Below, piece by piece: positions 16,444 to 25,728 of a stretch of 64,000 bases of DNA (its first letter is position 1; each line of letters begins with the position of its first letter). The position numbers were made by a program, and so were the translations under genes. The notes beneath the pieces are model-generated. The model saw only the letters and a program-made list of their open reading frames with translations. It made no database searches and had not been told where the DNA came from. Origin of the DNA: Acidobacteriaceae bacterium (lineage in GTDB: Bacteria; Acidobacteriota; Terriglobia; Bryobacterales; Bryobacteraceae); assembly GCA_019240475.1 (NCBI GenBank), contig JAFAYI010000034.1, positions 94,394 through 158,393 on the forward strand, written 5' to 3'.

Positions 16444-17469
16444 TTGAATTTCAGGTCCGTCTTCAGTCTTATCTCTTCCGATCTTGCTATCGATCTAGGG
16501 ACCGCCAACACATTGGTGTTCGCGAAAGGGAAAGGCATAGTTGTCAACGAGCCTTCGATTGTCGCCATCAACAAGAACAACGGAGAAATCGAGGCGGTCG
16601 GCCGGGAGGCCAAGGAGATGGTGGGCCGCACGCCCGGCAACATTGTCGCCATTCGCCCGATGAAAGACGGCGTTATCGCCGATTTCAAGGTCACCGAGCG
16701 GATGTTGAACTACTTCATCCAAAAAGCGCACGGGCGCAAGATGCTGGTGCACCCGCGCATAGTAATTGGCGTGCCGAGCGAGATTACGCAGGTGGAAAAG
16801 CGCGCGGTGAGCGAGTCGGCTTATCGCGCCAAGGCAAGCGAAGTGCACCTGGTGGAGCAGGCCATGGTGGCGGCCATAGGCGCCGGGTTGCCTATTACGG
16901 AGCCGTCGGGCAACATGGTGGTCGACATCGGCGGAGGCACCACGGACGTGGCGGTGATTTCGCTTTCGGGCATCGTCTATTCGCGATCGGTCCGCGTGGC
17001 GGGAAACGAAATGGACGACGCCATCATGAACTACCTGAAGCGGAAATACAACCTGCTGATCGGCGAGCGAACCGCCGAGCAGATCAAGATCCAGATCGGC
17101 TCAGCGTATCCGCTGGAACGGCCGCTGACGATGGAGATCAAAGGCCGTAATCTGATTGAAGGCGTTCCAAGAACCGTCACGATTGAAGACAGCGAAATTC
17201 GGGAAGCTTTGGCGGATTGCGTGGCCACTATCTGCAACGCCATACGGGTGGCTCTCGAACGCACGCCGCCTGAAATCAGCGCCGATATCAGCGACCGGGG
17301 GATTGTGCTGACCGGGGGAGGCGCTCTGATCAAGAATTTCGACCGGCGCATTCGGGAAGACACGGGCCTGCCGGTTTCGATCGCGGAAGATCCGCTTGCT
17401 TCGGTTGTGCTGGGCACGGGCAAAATGTTGACAGACTTCAAACTTTTGCGGCGAATCGCAATTGAATAG
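16444..17469 (+). CDS. mreB: Rod shape-determining protein MreB
   Basis: 341 residues, bacterial actin. DLAIDLGTANTLVFAKGKG (phosphate 1), VVDIGGGTTDVAVISLSG (phosphate 2) and GIVLTGGGALI (adenosine) are all present. I chose the TTG at 16444 (residues NFRSVFSLISSDLAIDLG follow) because it gives the family length of ~340; the frame is open to 16369 but those codons lie inside the divergent propeller gene. MreB filaments organise the elongasome (MreC, MreD, PBP2, RodA), encoded directly downstream. Confidence 0.95.
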   Translation: MNFRSVFSLISSDLAIDLGTANTLVFAKGKGIVVNEPSIVAINKNNGEIEAVGREAKEMVGRTPGNIVAIRPMKDGVIADFKVTERMLNYFIQKAHGRKMLVHPRIVIGVPSEITQVEKRAVSESAYRAKASEVHLVEQAMVAAIGAGLPITEPSGNMVVDIGGGTTDVAVISLSGIVYSRSVRVAGNEMDDAIMNYLKRKYNLLIGERTAEQIKIQIGSAYPLERPLTMEIKGRNLIEGVPRTVTIEDSEIREALADCVATICNAIRVALERTPPEISADISDRGIVLTGGGALIKNFDRRIREDTGLPVSIAEDPLASVVLGTGKMLTDFKLLRRIAIE

Positions 17470-17561
17470 CCGAGCGCAGAGAGCGGCGGCGGCCGTTGGG
17501 CGCGATTAAAAGAGAACCTTGGCACGGTCGCCCGCACCCCTTACAGTAGGTAGAGGAAGCA

Positions 17562-18845
17562 ATGGAAGCCCTGCTGAGCCGGTACCGTAATCTGACGGTG
17601 CTGCTCGTCGTTGTCGTCGCACAGCTTCTCTATTTGGCTTATCAGGTCAGGACCAACCGGGATGAACGCCTGATTCGGGTTTGGGCGGTCACGGCTGTCA
17701 CGCCCATGGCGGGGGCGGTGGAAACCATCCGGCGCAACACAATTGGATTCTTACAGGACTATTTCATTCTGCTGGACGTTCGCGAGCAGAACCGGAAACT
17801 TAAGTCCGATAACGACCGGTTGCGGCTCGAAAACGTCTACTTCCGAAACCAGCTTCGAACCGCGGAACATGCGACCGCCCTTACGAAATTCCAGGCACAA
17901 TCGCCATCGAAGACCATCGCCGCCCGGGTGATCGGCAACAGCACGGTCGCGACAGCCAAGGCCGTGTTCATCGATCGGGGCTCGACGAGCGAAGTCGAAA
18001 AGGGAATGGCGGTGGTGACGCCGGATGGGATCGTAGGCAAGGTGGTCGCGGTTTATCCGCTGGTCTCGCAGGTGCTGCTGATTACGGATCCGACATTCAA
18101 AGTGGGGGTCGAATCGCAGAAGAACCATATACACGGGGTGCTGAATTGCGGGGGCGGCAAGTGTTCCGTCGAGCAGATTCAAAACGAAGACAAGCTGTCG
18201 GCGGGCGAATGGTTTTTCACCTCCGGCGAGGACCGCATTTTCCCGAAAGGCTTTCCCGTTGGAACGGCCGTTTCGGTGCAGCCCGGGCAAGGCATGAAGG
18301 ACGTGAAGCTGAACCTGAGCGGAGCGCCGGGGGGCGCGGAGGAGGTGCTGGTGGTGCTGCAGGGCGCGCACCAAGCGATCCCCGCGGCGCCAGCGGAAGA
18401 AGACACGGCGACCAAGAGCATGCCGGCCCCTCCAGCTGAAAGCACCAGCACGGAGGCGCAGACCACCAAACCGCAAACGGAGGCCGACAAGATCCGGGAG
18501 AAATACGACGCTCTCGGCAAAGAGCAGAAACATGAGTATGGGTCGTACACGTCGAACGTTCCGAACTTCAACTTGAAGACGCCGGCGCAAGGGACGCAAG
18601 GGCAGGCGTCGCCATCGCAGGCAGGGGCGGCCGTTGCAAGCGCATCGCCCGCGCCGAAGAATCCAGAGGGCCAATCCGCTTCCGCTCGAAACGGAACGCT
18701 GGGCAGTTCCACGGCGCCGACGGCGGCGGCGCGAACCCGGACGACCACTGCGAGCGGCCCCGTTCTTCCGCTGGGCGCGCCTCGTCACAAGGCTGCCCCC
18801 GCCAGCGGGCAGAACTCTTCTCCGACGCCAGTTCCGCCGCAATGA
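17562..18845 (+). CDS. mreC: Rod shape-determining protein MreC
   Basis: 427 residues. One N-terminal membrane helix (LTVLLVVVVAQLLYLAYQV), a coiled-coil (residues ~65-100) and the periplasmic beta-barrel domains to about residue 270 match MreC, the link between MreB filaments and the periplasmic synthesis machinery. The last ~150 residues are a low-complexity Pro/Ala/Ser/Thr/Gln tail, longer than in E. coli MreC and probably disordered. A GAGGAAG ribosome binding site precedes ATG 17562. The stop overlaps the mreD start by four bases. Confidence 0.95.
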   Translation: MEALLSRYRNLTVLLVVVVAQLLYLAYQVRTNRDERLIRVWAVTAVTPMAGAVETIRRNTIGFLQDYFILLDVREQNRKLKSDNDRLRLENVYFRNQLRTAEHATALTKFQAQSPSKTIAARVIGNSTVATAKAVFIDRGSTSEVEKGMAVVTPDGIVGKVVAVYPLVSQVLLITDPTFKVGVESQKNHIHGVLNCGGGKCSVEQIQNEDKLSAGEWFFTSGEDRIFPKGFPVGTAVSVQPGQGMKDVKLNLSGAPGGAEEVLVVLQGAHQAIPAAPAEEDTATKSMPAPPAESTSTEAQTTKPQTEADKIREKYDALGKEQKHEYGSYTSNVPNFNLKTPAQGTQGQASPSQAGAAVASASPAPKNPEGQSASARNGTLGSSTAPTAAARTRTTTASGPVLPLGAPRHKAAPASGQNSSPTPVPPQ

Positions 18846-19393
18846 TGAACGAAACCAGCGATCAACTGCTGACGGCCCGGCCGGTTGCCGAGAGTTGGTT
18901 CAATCGTTTTCAGGTAGTCGCACTCGCGGCTCTTACGCTGATCGCGGTTGTCGGCAAGTTCTATTTGCCGCGGCTGATACCGAATACGGAATGGCTGGAG
19001 CTGCCGCTACTGTTGACGGTTTATTTCGGCTTGATGCGGCGCAGCCCGATTGCGTCGCTGTTCTTCGGAGCGTTTGTGGGCCTGGCCGAAGATTCGCTTT
19101 CGCCCGCCAACATTCCAATCGGCATGTACGGCATCACCAAGACCTTGGTTGGCTACTTCGCCGCCTCCGTGAGCCTGCGCTTCAACGTGGAAAGCTCCTT
19201 CATAAGGATGGTGCTCTGCTTCTTCTTTTACTTTTTTCACGCTTTTTTCTACTGGATCATGCGCCGCGCGCTGCTAGGGCAAGTGGTGCCGTTCGATCCA
19301 CAAGAAACGTTCGTGCATGGAGCATTGAATGCGGTAATTGCTATTCCGCTGTTCGCAATGCTCGATAGAATGAAACTAGCGGGGGCGGCTTAG
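18842..19393 (+). CDS. mreD: Rod shape-determining protein MreD
   Basis: 183 residues, five to six hydrophobic helices, including FQVVALAALTLIAVVGKFYL, LLLTVYFGLMRRSPIASLFFG and LVGYFAASVSLRF. Family similarity is weak by eye, as is usual for MreD, but size, topology and position between mreC and mrdA make the call secure. It overlaps mreC by ATGA, consistent with translational coupling. Confidence 0.9.
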   Translation: MMNETSDQLLTARPVAESWFNRFQVVALAALTLIAVVGKFYLPRLIPNTEWLELPLLLTVYFGLMRRSPIASLFFGAFVGLAEDSLSPANIPIGMYGITKTLVGYFAASVSLRFNVESSFIRMVLCFFFYFFHAFFYWIMRRALLGQVVPFDPQETFVHGALNAVIAIPLFAMLDRMKLAGAA

Positions 19394-19430
19394 CTCTCGC
19401 GAAGCGGCCTGCAAGACTCGGACAGCATTC

Positions 19431-21353
19431 GTGGCAATTCTTCAGAGCGAGCACCGGCGGGACGAGGAGATTACCCCGGACCGGCTGCTGCGCGACAAGC
19501 CTAATAGCGCATCGGGGAAGGTCGCGGTTTTCCAGTATCTGACGGCGGCTGTTTTTGTCTTCCTGGTTTCCGGCTTCTGGAAGCTGCAGGTTCAGAATCC
19601 AGACGTTTACAGCGAGGCGGCCGAGCGCAACCGCATCAAGAGCACGCCGATCCTGGCGCCGCGGGGGAAGATTCTGGATCGCGACGGGCGCGTGATTGTC
19701 GATAACAAGGCTTCTTATTCGCTGCTGCTCAATCGCGACGAGATCAAGCCGGAACACTTGCCGGCGATCGCGGAGGCGCTGCAACTGGATTACAGCGAGC
19801 TTGCCAAGAAGATCCGGCGCATGGGCAACACGCCGCAGATCATTATCAAAGACCAGTTGACGCGCGATGAAATTGCCTGGGTGGAGTCGCATCAGGATTC
19901 GGAGACGTATCCGGAGATGCAACTTATTAAAGCGTGGCGGAGGCAATACCCGCAGGATGGGTTTGCCGCGCACGTAGCCGGGTACGTGGGCGAGATCAGC
20001 GAAGCGGAATTGGACTCGCCGCAGTTCATCGATTACCATCAGGGCGACATTATCGGCAAGGACGGGCTCGAACGCGAGTATGACCATACGCTGCGGGGAG
20101 TGGACGGGCAGCAGCGGGTGTTGGTCGACAACATGGGACGGGAGCGCCAGACCGATACGACGCAGGAGGCGGTTCCGGGGAAGGACCTGCACACGACCAT
20201 CGATCTGGATTTGCAGGCTGTGGCGGAGTTGTCGATGGAGGGGAAGAGAGGCGCGGTGGTGGCGCTGGACCCGCGGAACGGCGAGGTATTGGCGATGGTC
20301 AGCCGGCCGGCTTTCGATCCCAATAAATTCACCGGGCGCATTACGCGGGACGATTGGAACGAGATCGCCAACGATCCGCACAAGCCGCTGATGAATCGAG
20401 CGATTCAGGCCGAGTTGGCGCCGGGCTCGACGTTTAAGCCGATTACCGCACTGGCGGGGCTCGAAACGGGGGTGATCGACGCCACGACGCAATTCCACTG
20501 CCCGGGGGGCGCCACGTTTTACGGTCACTACTTCGGGTGCTGGAGGAAGGGCGGGCACGGAACAGTCGCGCTGCATTACGGAATCGAGCAGTCCTGCGAC
20601 GTGTTCTTCTACAACGTCGCCAACAGGCTGGGGATCGACCGCCTGGCGCAGTATGCCGAGCTAGCCGGCTTCGGACACAAGACCGGGATCGACTTGCCGA
20701 ACGAGCGAGAAAGCACGATGCCTTCCACGCGTTGGAAGATGCGAATGTTCCGGCAAAAGTGGTATGCGGGCGAAACGATTTCGGTAGGGATCGGTCAGGG
20801 CGCGATCACGGTTTCCCCGCTTGAATTGGCGGCGGCGCTGGGAGGTCTTGGGGTGGGGGGACATTGGTATCAGCCTCACCTGGTGAAAACGACTCCGCCG
20901 AAGTTACTGCGGGAAGGAAATTTCAATCCCGAGAACGTGCAGCAAGTGGTTTCGGGCATGTATGCGGTGGTGAACGAAGGCGGCACGGGGCACGTGGCGC
21001 AGTTGCCGAATATCAAGGTTTGCGGCAAGACGGGGACCGCGCAGCTTGCTTCGAACCAGGTGCTGAAGGGAACGAAGCTCGGGCAATCGATGAAGGACAA
21101 CGCGTGGTTTGTCGGGTTCGCGCCGATGGAGGGACCGCAGATCGTGGTGGCCACGTTGTTCGAAAATGGAGAGCACGGCCAGTACGCCGCTCCCATGGTG
21201 CGCGACGTAATGAAAGCCTATTTCGATAAGAAAGCGCGAGCGGCGGAAGCGCAGAATGCGCGTTTGCGGCCGGCCGGGCCGCGCGTAGATTCAAAGGCCG
21301 CGCAACCCGCCATGGCCGCGCTCGCAGTTCCCGGGCCGGGAGGCGGCGAGTAG
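19431..21353 (+). CDS. mrdA: Penicillin-binding protein 2, elongation-specific transpeptidase
   Basis: 640 residues from GTG 19431. One N-terminal membrane helix (YLTAAVFVFLVSGFWKL), a PBP dimerisation/pedestal domain, then the transpeptidase domain: active-site Ser333 in GSTFKP, SCD (the SxD form seen in PBP2) and KTG in CGKTGTAQL near residue 535. It cross-links peptidoglycan during side-wall elongation together with RodA, whose gene starts at the last base of the mrdA stop. The last ~40 residues are Ala/Pro-rich and outside the conserved fold. Confidence 0.95.
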   Translation: MAILQSEHRRDEEITPDRLLRDKPNSASGKVAVFQYLTAAVFVFLVSGFWKLQVQNPDVYSEAAERNRIKSTPILAPRGKILDRDGRVIVDNKASYSLLLNRDEIKPEHLPAIAEALQLDYSELAKKIRRMGNTPQIIIKDQLTRDEIAWVESHQDSETYPEMQLIKAWRRQYPQDGFAAHVAGYVGEISEAELDSPQFIDYHQGDIIGKDGLEREYDHTLRGVDGQQRVLVDNMGRERQTDTTQEAVPGKDLHTTIDLDLQAVAELSMEGKRGAVVALDPRNGEVLAMVSRPAFDPNKFTGRITRDDWNEIANDPHKPLMNRAIQAELAPGSTFKPITALAGLETGVIDATTQFHCPGGATFYGHYFGCWRKGGHGTVALHYGIEQSCDVFFYNVANRLGIDRLAQYAELAGFGHKTGIDLPNERESTMPSTRWKMRMFRQKWYAGETISVGIGQGAITVSPLELAAALGGLGVGGHWYQPHLVKTTPPKLLREGNFNPENVQQVVSGMYAVVNEGGTGHVAQLPNIKVCGKTGTAQLASNQVLKGTKLGQSMKDNAWFVGFAPMEGPQIVVATLFENGEHGQYAAPMVRDVMKAYFDKKARAAEAQNARLRPAGPRVDSKAAQPAMAALAVPGPGGGE

Positions 21354-22435
21354 TGTACCGGTCCTTACGCGACCTGGATTGGCCGCTGCTGATCGTAACG
21401 CTGGCGCTTTGCACGCTGGGGGTTCTTCAAATCTACAGCGCGACGCTCGGAACGAAATGGGAAGACGCCTGGTGGAAGCAGATCGTATGGGTTGCGAGCG
21501 GCTTAGTCATGATGTGGGTGATCGCAACCTTCGACTATCATTCGCTGCTCGGCCGGGTGATTTATTTCTACATCGGGGCGGTGGCGTTGCTGTTGACGAC
21601 CGCCGTCATCGGCAATAAGGTTTTCGGATCGACTCGCTGGATTCACGTCGCCGGATTTACGCTGCAGACCTCCGAGTTCGTAAAGATTGTATTGATTCTT
21701 CTGATTGCGAAGTATCTAACCGATATCAAAGCGGAGACGTTGGAGTGGAAGGATCTCGCCAAGCTGGGAGGGTTTGTGGCGATACCGATGGCCCTGGTCA
21801 TGAAAGAGCCCGACCTGGGCACGGCTTTAACCTATCTGCCAATCCTGGTGTGCGGGATTCTGATGGCGGGGCTGCGATGGAAGTATTTGTTGATCATCGG
21901 CTCCATCCTGCTAGTGACGCTGCCGATTGGGTATCATTTTCTTAAGCCGTATCAGAAGGACCGGCTGGTGAGCTTCATTTATCCAGACCGCGATCCGAAG
22001 GGGACTGGTTTTCAGGTGATCCAATCGCGAATAGCCGTCGGAAACGGCGGCATGTGGGGACGGGGCGCAAAGGAGAGTTCGCAGACGCACTTGGGCTTTT
22101 TGCCGGTGCCGCACACGGATTTTATTTTTTCTTCGTTCGCCGAGGAGCACGGTTTTGTAGGCATCGTGATCGCACTGGCGCTTTACTTCCTGCTCATCAT
22201 GCAGGTTGTGCAGAACGCGCAGACGGCGACCGACAAGGCGGGGCTTTATATATGCATGGGCGTGGCCGCGCTGCTGTTGTTTCATGTGTTAGTTAACGTA
22301 GGCATGGTGGTCGGCCGGATGCCGATCACCGGGATTCCGCTCCCGTTGATGAGTTCGGGGGGGTCGGATACCTGGTCGATTTTTTTGATGTTGGGATTAG
22401 TGAATAGCGTCAGGCTGCGCAGGTTTGTGAATTGA
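21353..22435 (+). CDS. rodA: Peptidoglycan glycosyltransferase RodA
   Basis: 360 residues, SEDS family, ten predicted helices. Recognisable signatures are IYSATLG near the N-terminus, the FGSTRWI segment, MKEPDLGTALTYLP, the VIQSRIAVGNGGMWGRG loop and the C-terminal MPITGIPLPLMSSGGS. It polymerises lipid II into glycan strands with PBP2 as partner. GTG at 21353 overlaps the mrdA stop TAG by one base. It ends the mreBCD-mrdA-rodA operon; a 294-bp gap separates it from the RNase gene. Confidence 0.95.
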   Translation: MYRSLRDLDWPLLIVTLALCTLGVLQIYSATLGTKWEDAWWKQIVWVASGLVMMWVIATFDYHSLLGRVIYFYIGAVALLLTTAVIGNKVFGSTRWIHVAGFTLQTSEFVKIVLILLIAKYLTDIKAETLEWKDLAKLGGFVAIPMALVMKEPDLGTALTYLPILVCGILMAGLRWKYLLIIGSILLVTLPIGYHFLKPYQKDRLVSFIYPDRDPKGTGFQVIQSRIAVGNGGMWGRGAKESSQTHLGFLPVPHTDFIFSSFAEEHGFVGIVIALALYFLLIMQVVQNAQTATDKAGLYICMGVAALLLFHVLVNVGMVVGRMPITGIPLPLMSSGGSDTWSIFLMLGLVNSVRLRRFVN

Positions 22436-22729
22436 ATCTGACGGCCGAGCAAGTTGAAAGTTGGACTCGATTGAATAGGGGTCGAACGGAGTAGAACAGA
22501 GATTTCGGATTGCAAAGAGTTTTTCGCGACCGTCAGAAATGATGTAAGCGGACGCAAGGCGTGGGGTTATTAAGCAGCACGGAATGTGCTCGCGCACTGT
22601 GGATTCGGTGCGCTGGGTCCCGCGCCGGCGGCAGAAAGTTTGCGTTGACATGGCCTGCGGACGAATGCAGGAATGGTGCAACTCCGAGGCTGTGGCTGCT
22701 CTCATCGCGACCCATTGAGGCGGTGAGAA

Positions 22730-25387
22730 ATGAGTAAAGAACTGGTGATTGGATCCAATCGCCACGAGACGAAAGTAGCGGTGCTCGAGGAGGATCAGCT
22801 CGTCGAGGTGTATTTCCAGCGGGGGAACGAGTATTCGCTCGCCGGAAGCATCCATAAGGGACGCGTCACACGCGTATTGCCGGGGATGCAATCCGCATTT
22901 GTCGATGTGGGGCTGGAGCGCGATACGTTCCTATACGTGTCGGATTTCTTCGAAGAGAACGAAGACATCGACACAGTGGAGGAGAAGCCCGCGCGAGGGG
23001 AAAGGCGGGAGCGAGGCGGCGGCCGGCAGCATCTGGAGCGAGTGGGAGAGGAGCGGATGGCCGAACCGCGCGCGATTCGCAGGCTGGGGCAGGAGGCCAC
23101 CGAGCAGCAGGGCGGCGAGGCCGCGGGAGACGACCTGGAAGCGGGCGAACCGGAAGTCGCAGCGGTTGCGGAAGCAGCGCCGAGCGCGGCAGGCGAACGC
23201 ACGGAACAGGATCGTGGATTTCGAGGGGATCGGGGAGACCGCCGAGGCAGGCGCTCGCGAAGACGCAGGCAACGGGGGCGAGGGTTCCCGGAGAACAAAT
23301 ATGCAGCGTCGACAGCGTCGCCTCGCTTTCCAGAGAGCCCGCAGGAAAGCGCGCGCCCGATAGAAGAGTCCGAAGATGAACCCGATTCCGATGTCATGAT
23401 TCTGCCGGGCGAATCGCTGGCCAAGTACCGCGGTGCGAGCGGCGGCGAAGAGCACGAGGGGGAATCGCGGCGGTTCGAGCGCGTCGAGGAAACGGAGGAG
23501 ACAGAGCTCTCGCCCGAAGCTTTGGAGATGGCCGAAGAAGAAGCGGCGGAGCAGAAAGCTATCGAAGAAGAGGCCGAAGAACTTGCCTTAGCGGATAAAA
23601 TCTTCGGACACAATGACGATTTAACGCCGCAAGCCGAAGAAGAAAAAATAGAAGAGGTCAGAGAAGATCAACCGGTCGAAGAAGCCGAGGATCAGCCTTT
23701 TGGGGGGCTGGAGGCGAGGCCGTTCGGAACCGCTGAAGCGCGCGTGGTAGAAATTCCGCAGCGCGAAGATAGGCATCCGGAGCAGGCGACCGCGGAAGAA
23801 TTCGGCGGTGAGCCGCTGGCCGGGCTGGCGGAAGGCGAAGCGCTTGAAGTAGACGAATTTCAAACCATTGAAATTGGAGATCGCCTGGGCCTGGAAGAAG
23901 CGGGCGCGCCCGAAAACGGGGCGACCGAGCGATCCGGGGAGACATCCGGGCCGCAAACGGCCGAGGTGCGCGAGCGCGGCGGCGGATATATGCACCGCGT
24001 TTCACGGCGGATGAGACGCAGGCGCGGAGGCAATCGGTTCGGGCAGCAGGAGAGTACTCTGGCGGGCGGCGGTGAATCCAGCAGCACGGGGGCGGGAGCG
24101 GCGGCGGCGATGCAGACCGAACCGCGACGGGAGCCGCGGCGCGACACCGAGGAAGAACGTTCGGCGGAAAGGCCGGAGCGAGCGATGCCTTCCATCTCGG
24201 AACTGTTGAAGCCGGGCCAGGAGATCATCGTTCAGATTGCCAAAGAACCGCTGGGGCAGAAGGGGGCGAGAATCACTTCCCACGTCGCGCTACCGGGGCG
24301 ATACGTGGTTTTCATGCCGAGCGTGGCGCATTTGGGCGTCTCGCGCAAGATTGCGAGCGACGATGAACGCTACCGTTTGAAGCGGATCTTGCAGGCTCAT
24401 CGTCCGGGGACGACCGGCGGCTTCATTGTCCGGACGGCAGGGGAAGGCGTGCCGGAGCCGGAGATCGCGGCCGATATGAGTTTTCTCTACAACCTGTGGC
24501 TGGACATCCGGCAGAAGGCGGAGAAAAAACCGGCGCCGGTTTTGCTGCACTACGACCTCGACATCGTGCAGCGCGTTTTGCGCGACCAGGTGACGGATGA
24601 GTTCAAGGCGATCTGGGTGGACAGCGAGGAGATGTATGAAAACGTAGTTACTTTCATGCAGCGCTTTCAGCCGGAGCTTGTGCAGCGCGTAAAGATGTAC
24701 ACGCGAACAACGCCCATCTTCGATGCGTTCAACATCACGCAAGAACTGGAAAAGGCGCTGAGGCCCAAGGTGTGGTTGAAGAGCGGCGGTTACATCGTGA
24801 TCAATCAGACCGAGGCGTTGGTGGCCATCGACATCAATACGGGAAAGTACGTCGGCAAGTCGAACCGGTTGGAAGATACGATCGTCAAGACGAACACCGA
24901 GGCCGTGAAAGAGATTGTGCGGCAAATCCGGCTGCGCGACCTGGGTGGGATTATTGTGGTCGATTTCATCGACATGGATGAGCGCAAGAACCGCCAGCGG
25001 GTGATGCAGGCTTTGGAAGAAGCGATGCGGGCGGACAAAGCGCCGTACAAGATTTTGCAGTTCAACGATTTCGGCCTGGTGGCGATTACGCGCAAGCGGG
25101 TAAAGCAAAGCCTGGAGCGGACGCTGTGCTCGCCGTGCCCGTATTGCGAAGGCGCGGGATATGTGAAGAGCGTGCAGACGGTGATCGGCGAGATTTTGGT
25201 GGAGGCGCAGAAGATCGCAAGCGCGCTGGATGGGAAGGATGCGGTGCTACGGGTGCATCCGGACGTCGCGAAGGTGCTGAAGGCGCGAGACAACCAATAT
25301 CTGGAGGAGCTCGAAGAGGTTCTCAAGCGGCCGGTGCTGGTGAGAAGCGATCCGGCATTGAATCACGAGAAGTTCGATTTGGGTTGA
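22730..25387 (+). CDS. Ribonuclease E/G with a ~400-residue charged insertion in the S1 domain
   Basis: 885 residues. Residues 1-~80 hold the RNase H-like strand and the first half of an S1 domain (GSIHKGRVTRVLPGMQSAFV). The second half resumes at ~residue 486 (ISELLKPGQEIIVQIAKEPL). In E. coli RNase E these flank a short loop. The ~405 residues between are Glu/Ala/Arg-rich, probably disordered, with two Arg-rich patches (~169-187 and ~421-437) that could bind RNA. The catalytic DNase I-like domain has Asp701 and Asp745 at the positions of E. coli D303 and D346, and the zinc-link is CSPCPYCEGAGY. The protein should process or degrade RNA 5'-end-dependently. The C-terminus ends soon after the small domain, as in RNase G. 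Confidence 0.93.
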   Translation: MSKELVIGSNRHETKVAVLEEDQLVEVYFQRGNEYSLAGSIHKGRVTRVLPGMQSAFVDVGLERDTFLYVSDFFEENEDIDTVEEKPARGERRERGGGRQHLERVGEERMAEPRAIRRLGQEATEQQGGEAAGDDLEAGEPEVAAVAEAAPSAAGERTEQDRGFRGDRGDRRGRRSRRRRQRGRGFPENKYAASTASPRFPESPQESARPIEESEDEPDSDVMILPGESLAKYRGASGGEEHEGESRRFERVEETEETELSPEALEMAEEEAAEQKAIEEEAEELALADKIFGHNDDLTPQAEEEKIEEVREDQPVEEAEDQPFGGLEARPFGTAEARVVEIPQREDRHPEQATAEEFGGEPLAGLAEGEALEVDEFQTIEIGDRLGLEEAGAPENGATERSGETSGPQTAEVRERGGGYMHRVSRRMRRRRGGNRFGQQESTLAGGGESSSTGAGAAAAMQTEPRREPRRDTEEERSAERPERAMPSISELLKPGQEIIVQIAKEPLGQKGARITSHVALPGRYVVFMPSVAHLGVSRKIASDDERYRLKRILQAHRPGTTGGFIVRTAGEGVPEPEIAADMSFLYNLWLDIRQKAEKKPAPVLLHYDLDIVQRVLRDQVTDEFKAIWVDSEEMYENVVTFMQRFQPELVQRVKMYTRTTPIFDAFNITQELEKALRPKVWLKSGGYIVINQTEALVAIDINTGKYVGKSNRLEDTIVKTNTEAVKEIVRQIRLRDLGGIIVVDFIDMDERKNRQRVMQALEEAMRADKAPYKILQFNDFGLVAITRKRVKQSLERTLCSPCPYCEGAGYVKSVQTVIGEILVEAQKIASALDGKDAVLRVHPDVAKVLKARDNQYLEELEEVLKRPVLVRSDPALNHEKFDLG

Positions 25388-25410
25388 ATCGCGGCTCGCG
25401 ATGCTAGACT
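25384..25410 (+). promoter_or_regulatory. Possible promoter of the tRNA-Ser gene
   Basis: TGCTAGACT at 25402-25410 has an extended -10 (TGn plus TAGACT); TTGAAT at 25384-25389 is a possible -35 with a 15-bp spacer, shorter than ideal. It lies 46 bp before the tRNA and overlaps the stop of the RNase gene. Similarity-based call only. Confidence 0.3.
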
Positions 25411-25455
25411 GAGGGCGGCAACGCGGGATGCAGGGGCGGCGCGGGGGCGGATACA

Positions 25456-25545
25456 GGAGAGATGGCCGAGTGGTTGAAGGCGCACGCTTGGAAAGCGTGT
25501 ATAGGGGAAACTCTATCGTGGGTTCGAATCCCACTCTCTCCGCCA
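25456..25545 (+). tRNA. tRNA-Ser(GGA)
   Basis: 90 nt including an encoded CCA. Acceptor stem GGAGAGA (25456-25462) pairs with TCTCTCC, discriminator G, CCA at 25543-25545. The anticodon stem CACGC/GCGTG closes the loop TTGGAAA with anticodon GGA at 25490-25492, which reads UCC/UCU serine codons. A long variable arm (TATAGGGGAAACTCTATC) marks it as class II, and GGTTCGAATCC forms the T arm. No 3'-end duplicate that would mark an integration site was seen nearby. Confidence 0.97.
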
Positions 25546-25728
25546 GGTTAAATCAATAGCTTACAGTCGCCATTGCGTCGGGAATTTCGGACAGTTCCAA
25601 GTCCGGCGGATTTGAAGAAGGCCGGCGGGGGTGGCGCCCGAATCGGTAAGATCAAGGCGGTGCGTGCGCGGCTTGACGGGATTGATTCACCGGTTATTTA
25701 TCCTCCAGGCGGCCACAAAGCTGATTGA

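Noticed and set aside
19341..20576. 411-residue minus-strand frame inside mrdA
   Set aside because: Antisense shadow; mrdA has intact transpeptidase motifs here.
22436..22729. Promoter or riboswitch in the rodA-RNase gap
   Set aside because: A TTGACA at about 22644 is the only promoter-like element and lacks a matching -10 at the right distance; no stable structure was evident by eye.
24290..25108. 272-residue minus-strand frame inside the RNase E/G gene
   Set aside because: Antisense shadow of the catalytic domain.
25456..25545. tRNA-Ser as a phage or island attachment site
   Set aside because: No integrase gene and no second copy of the tRNA 3' end were found in the window.
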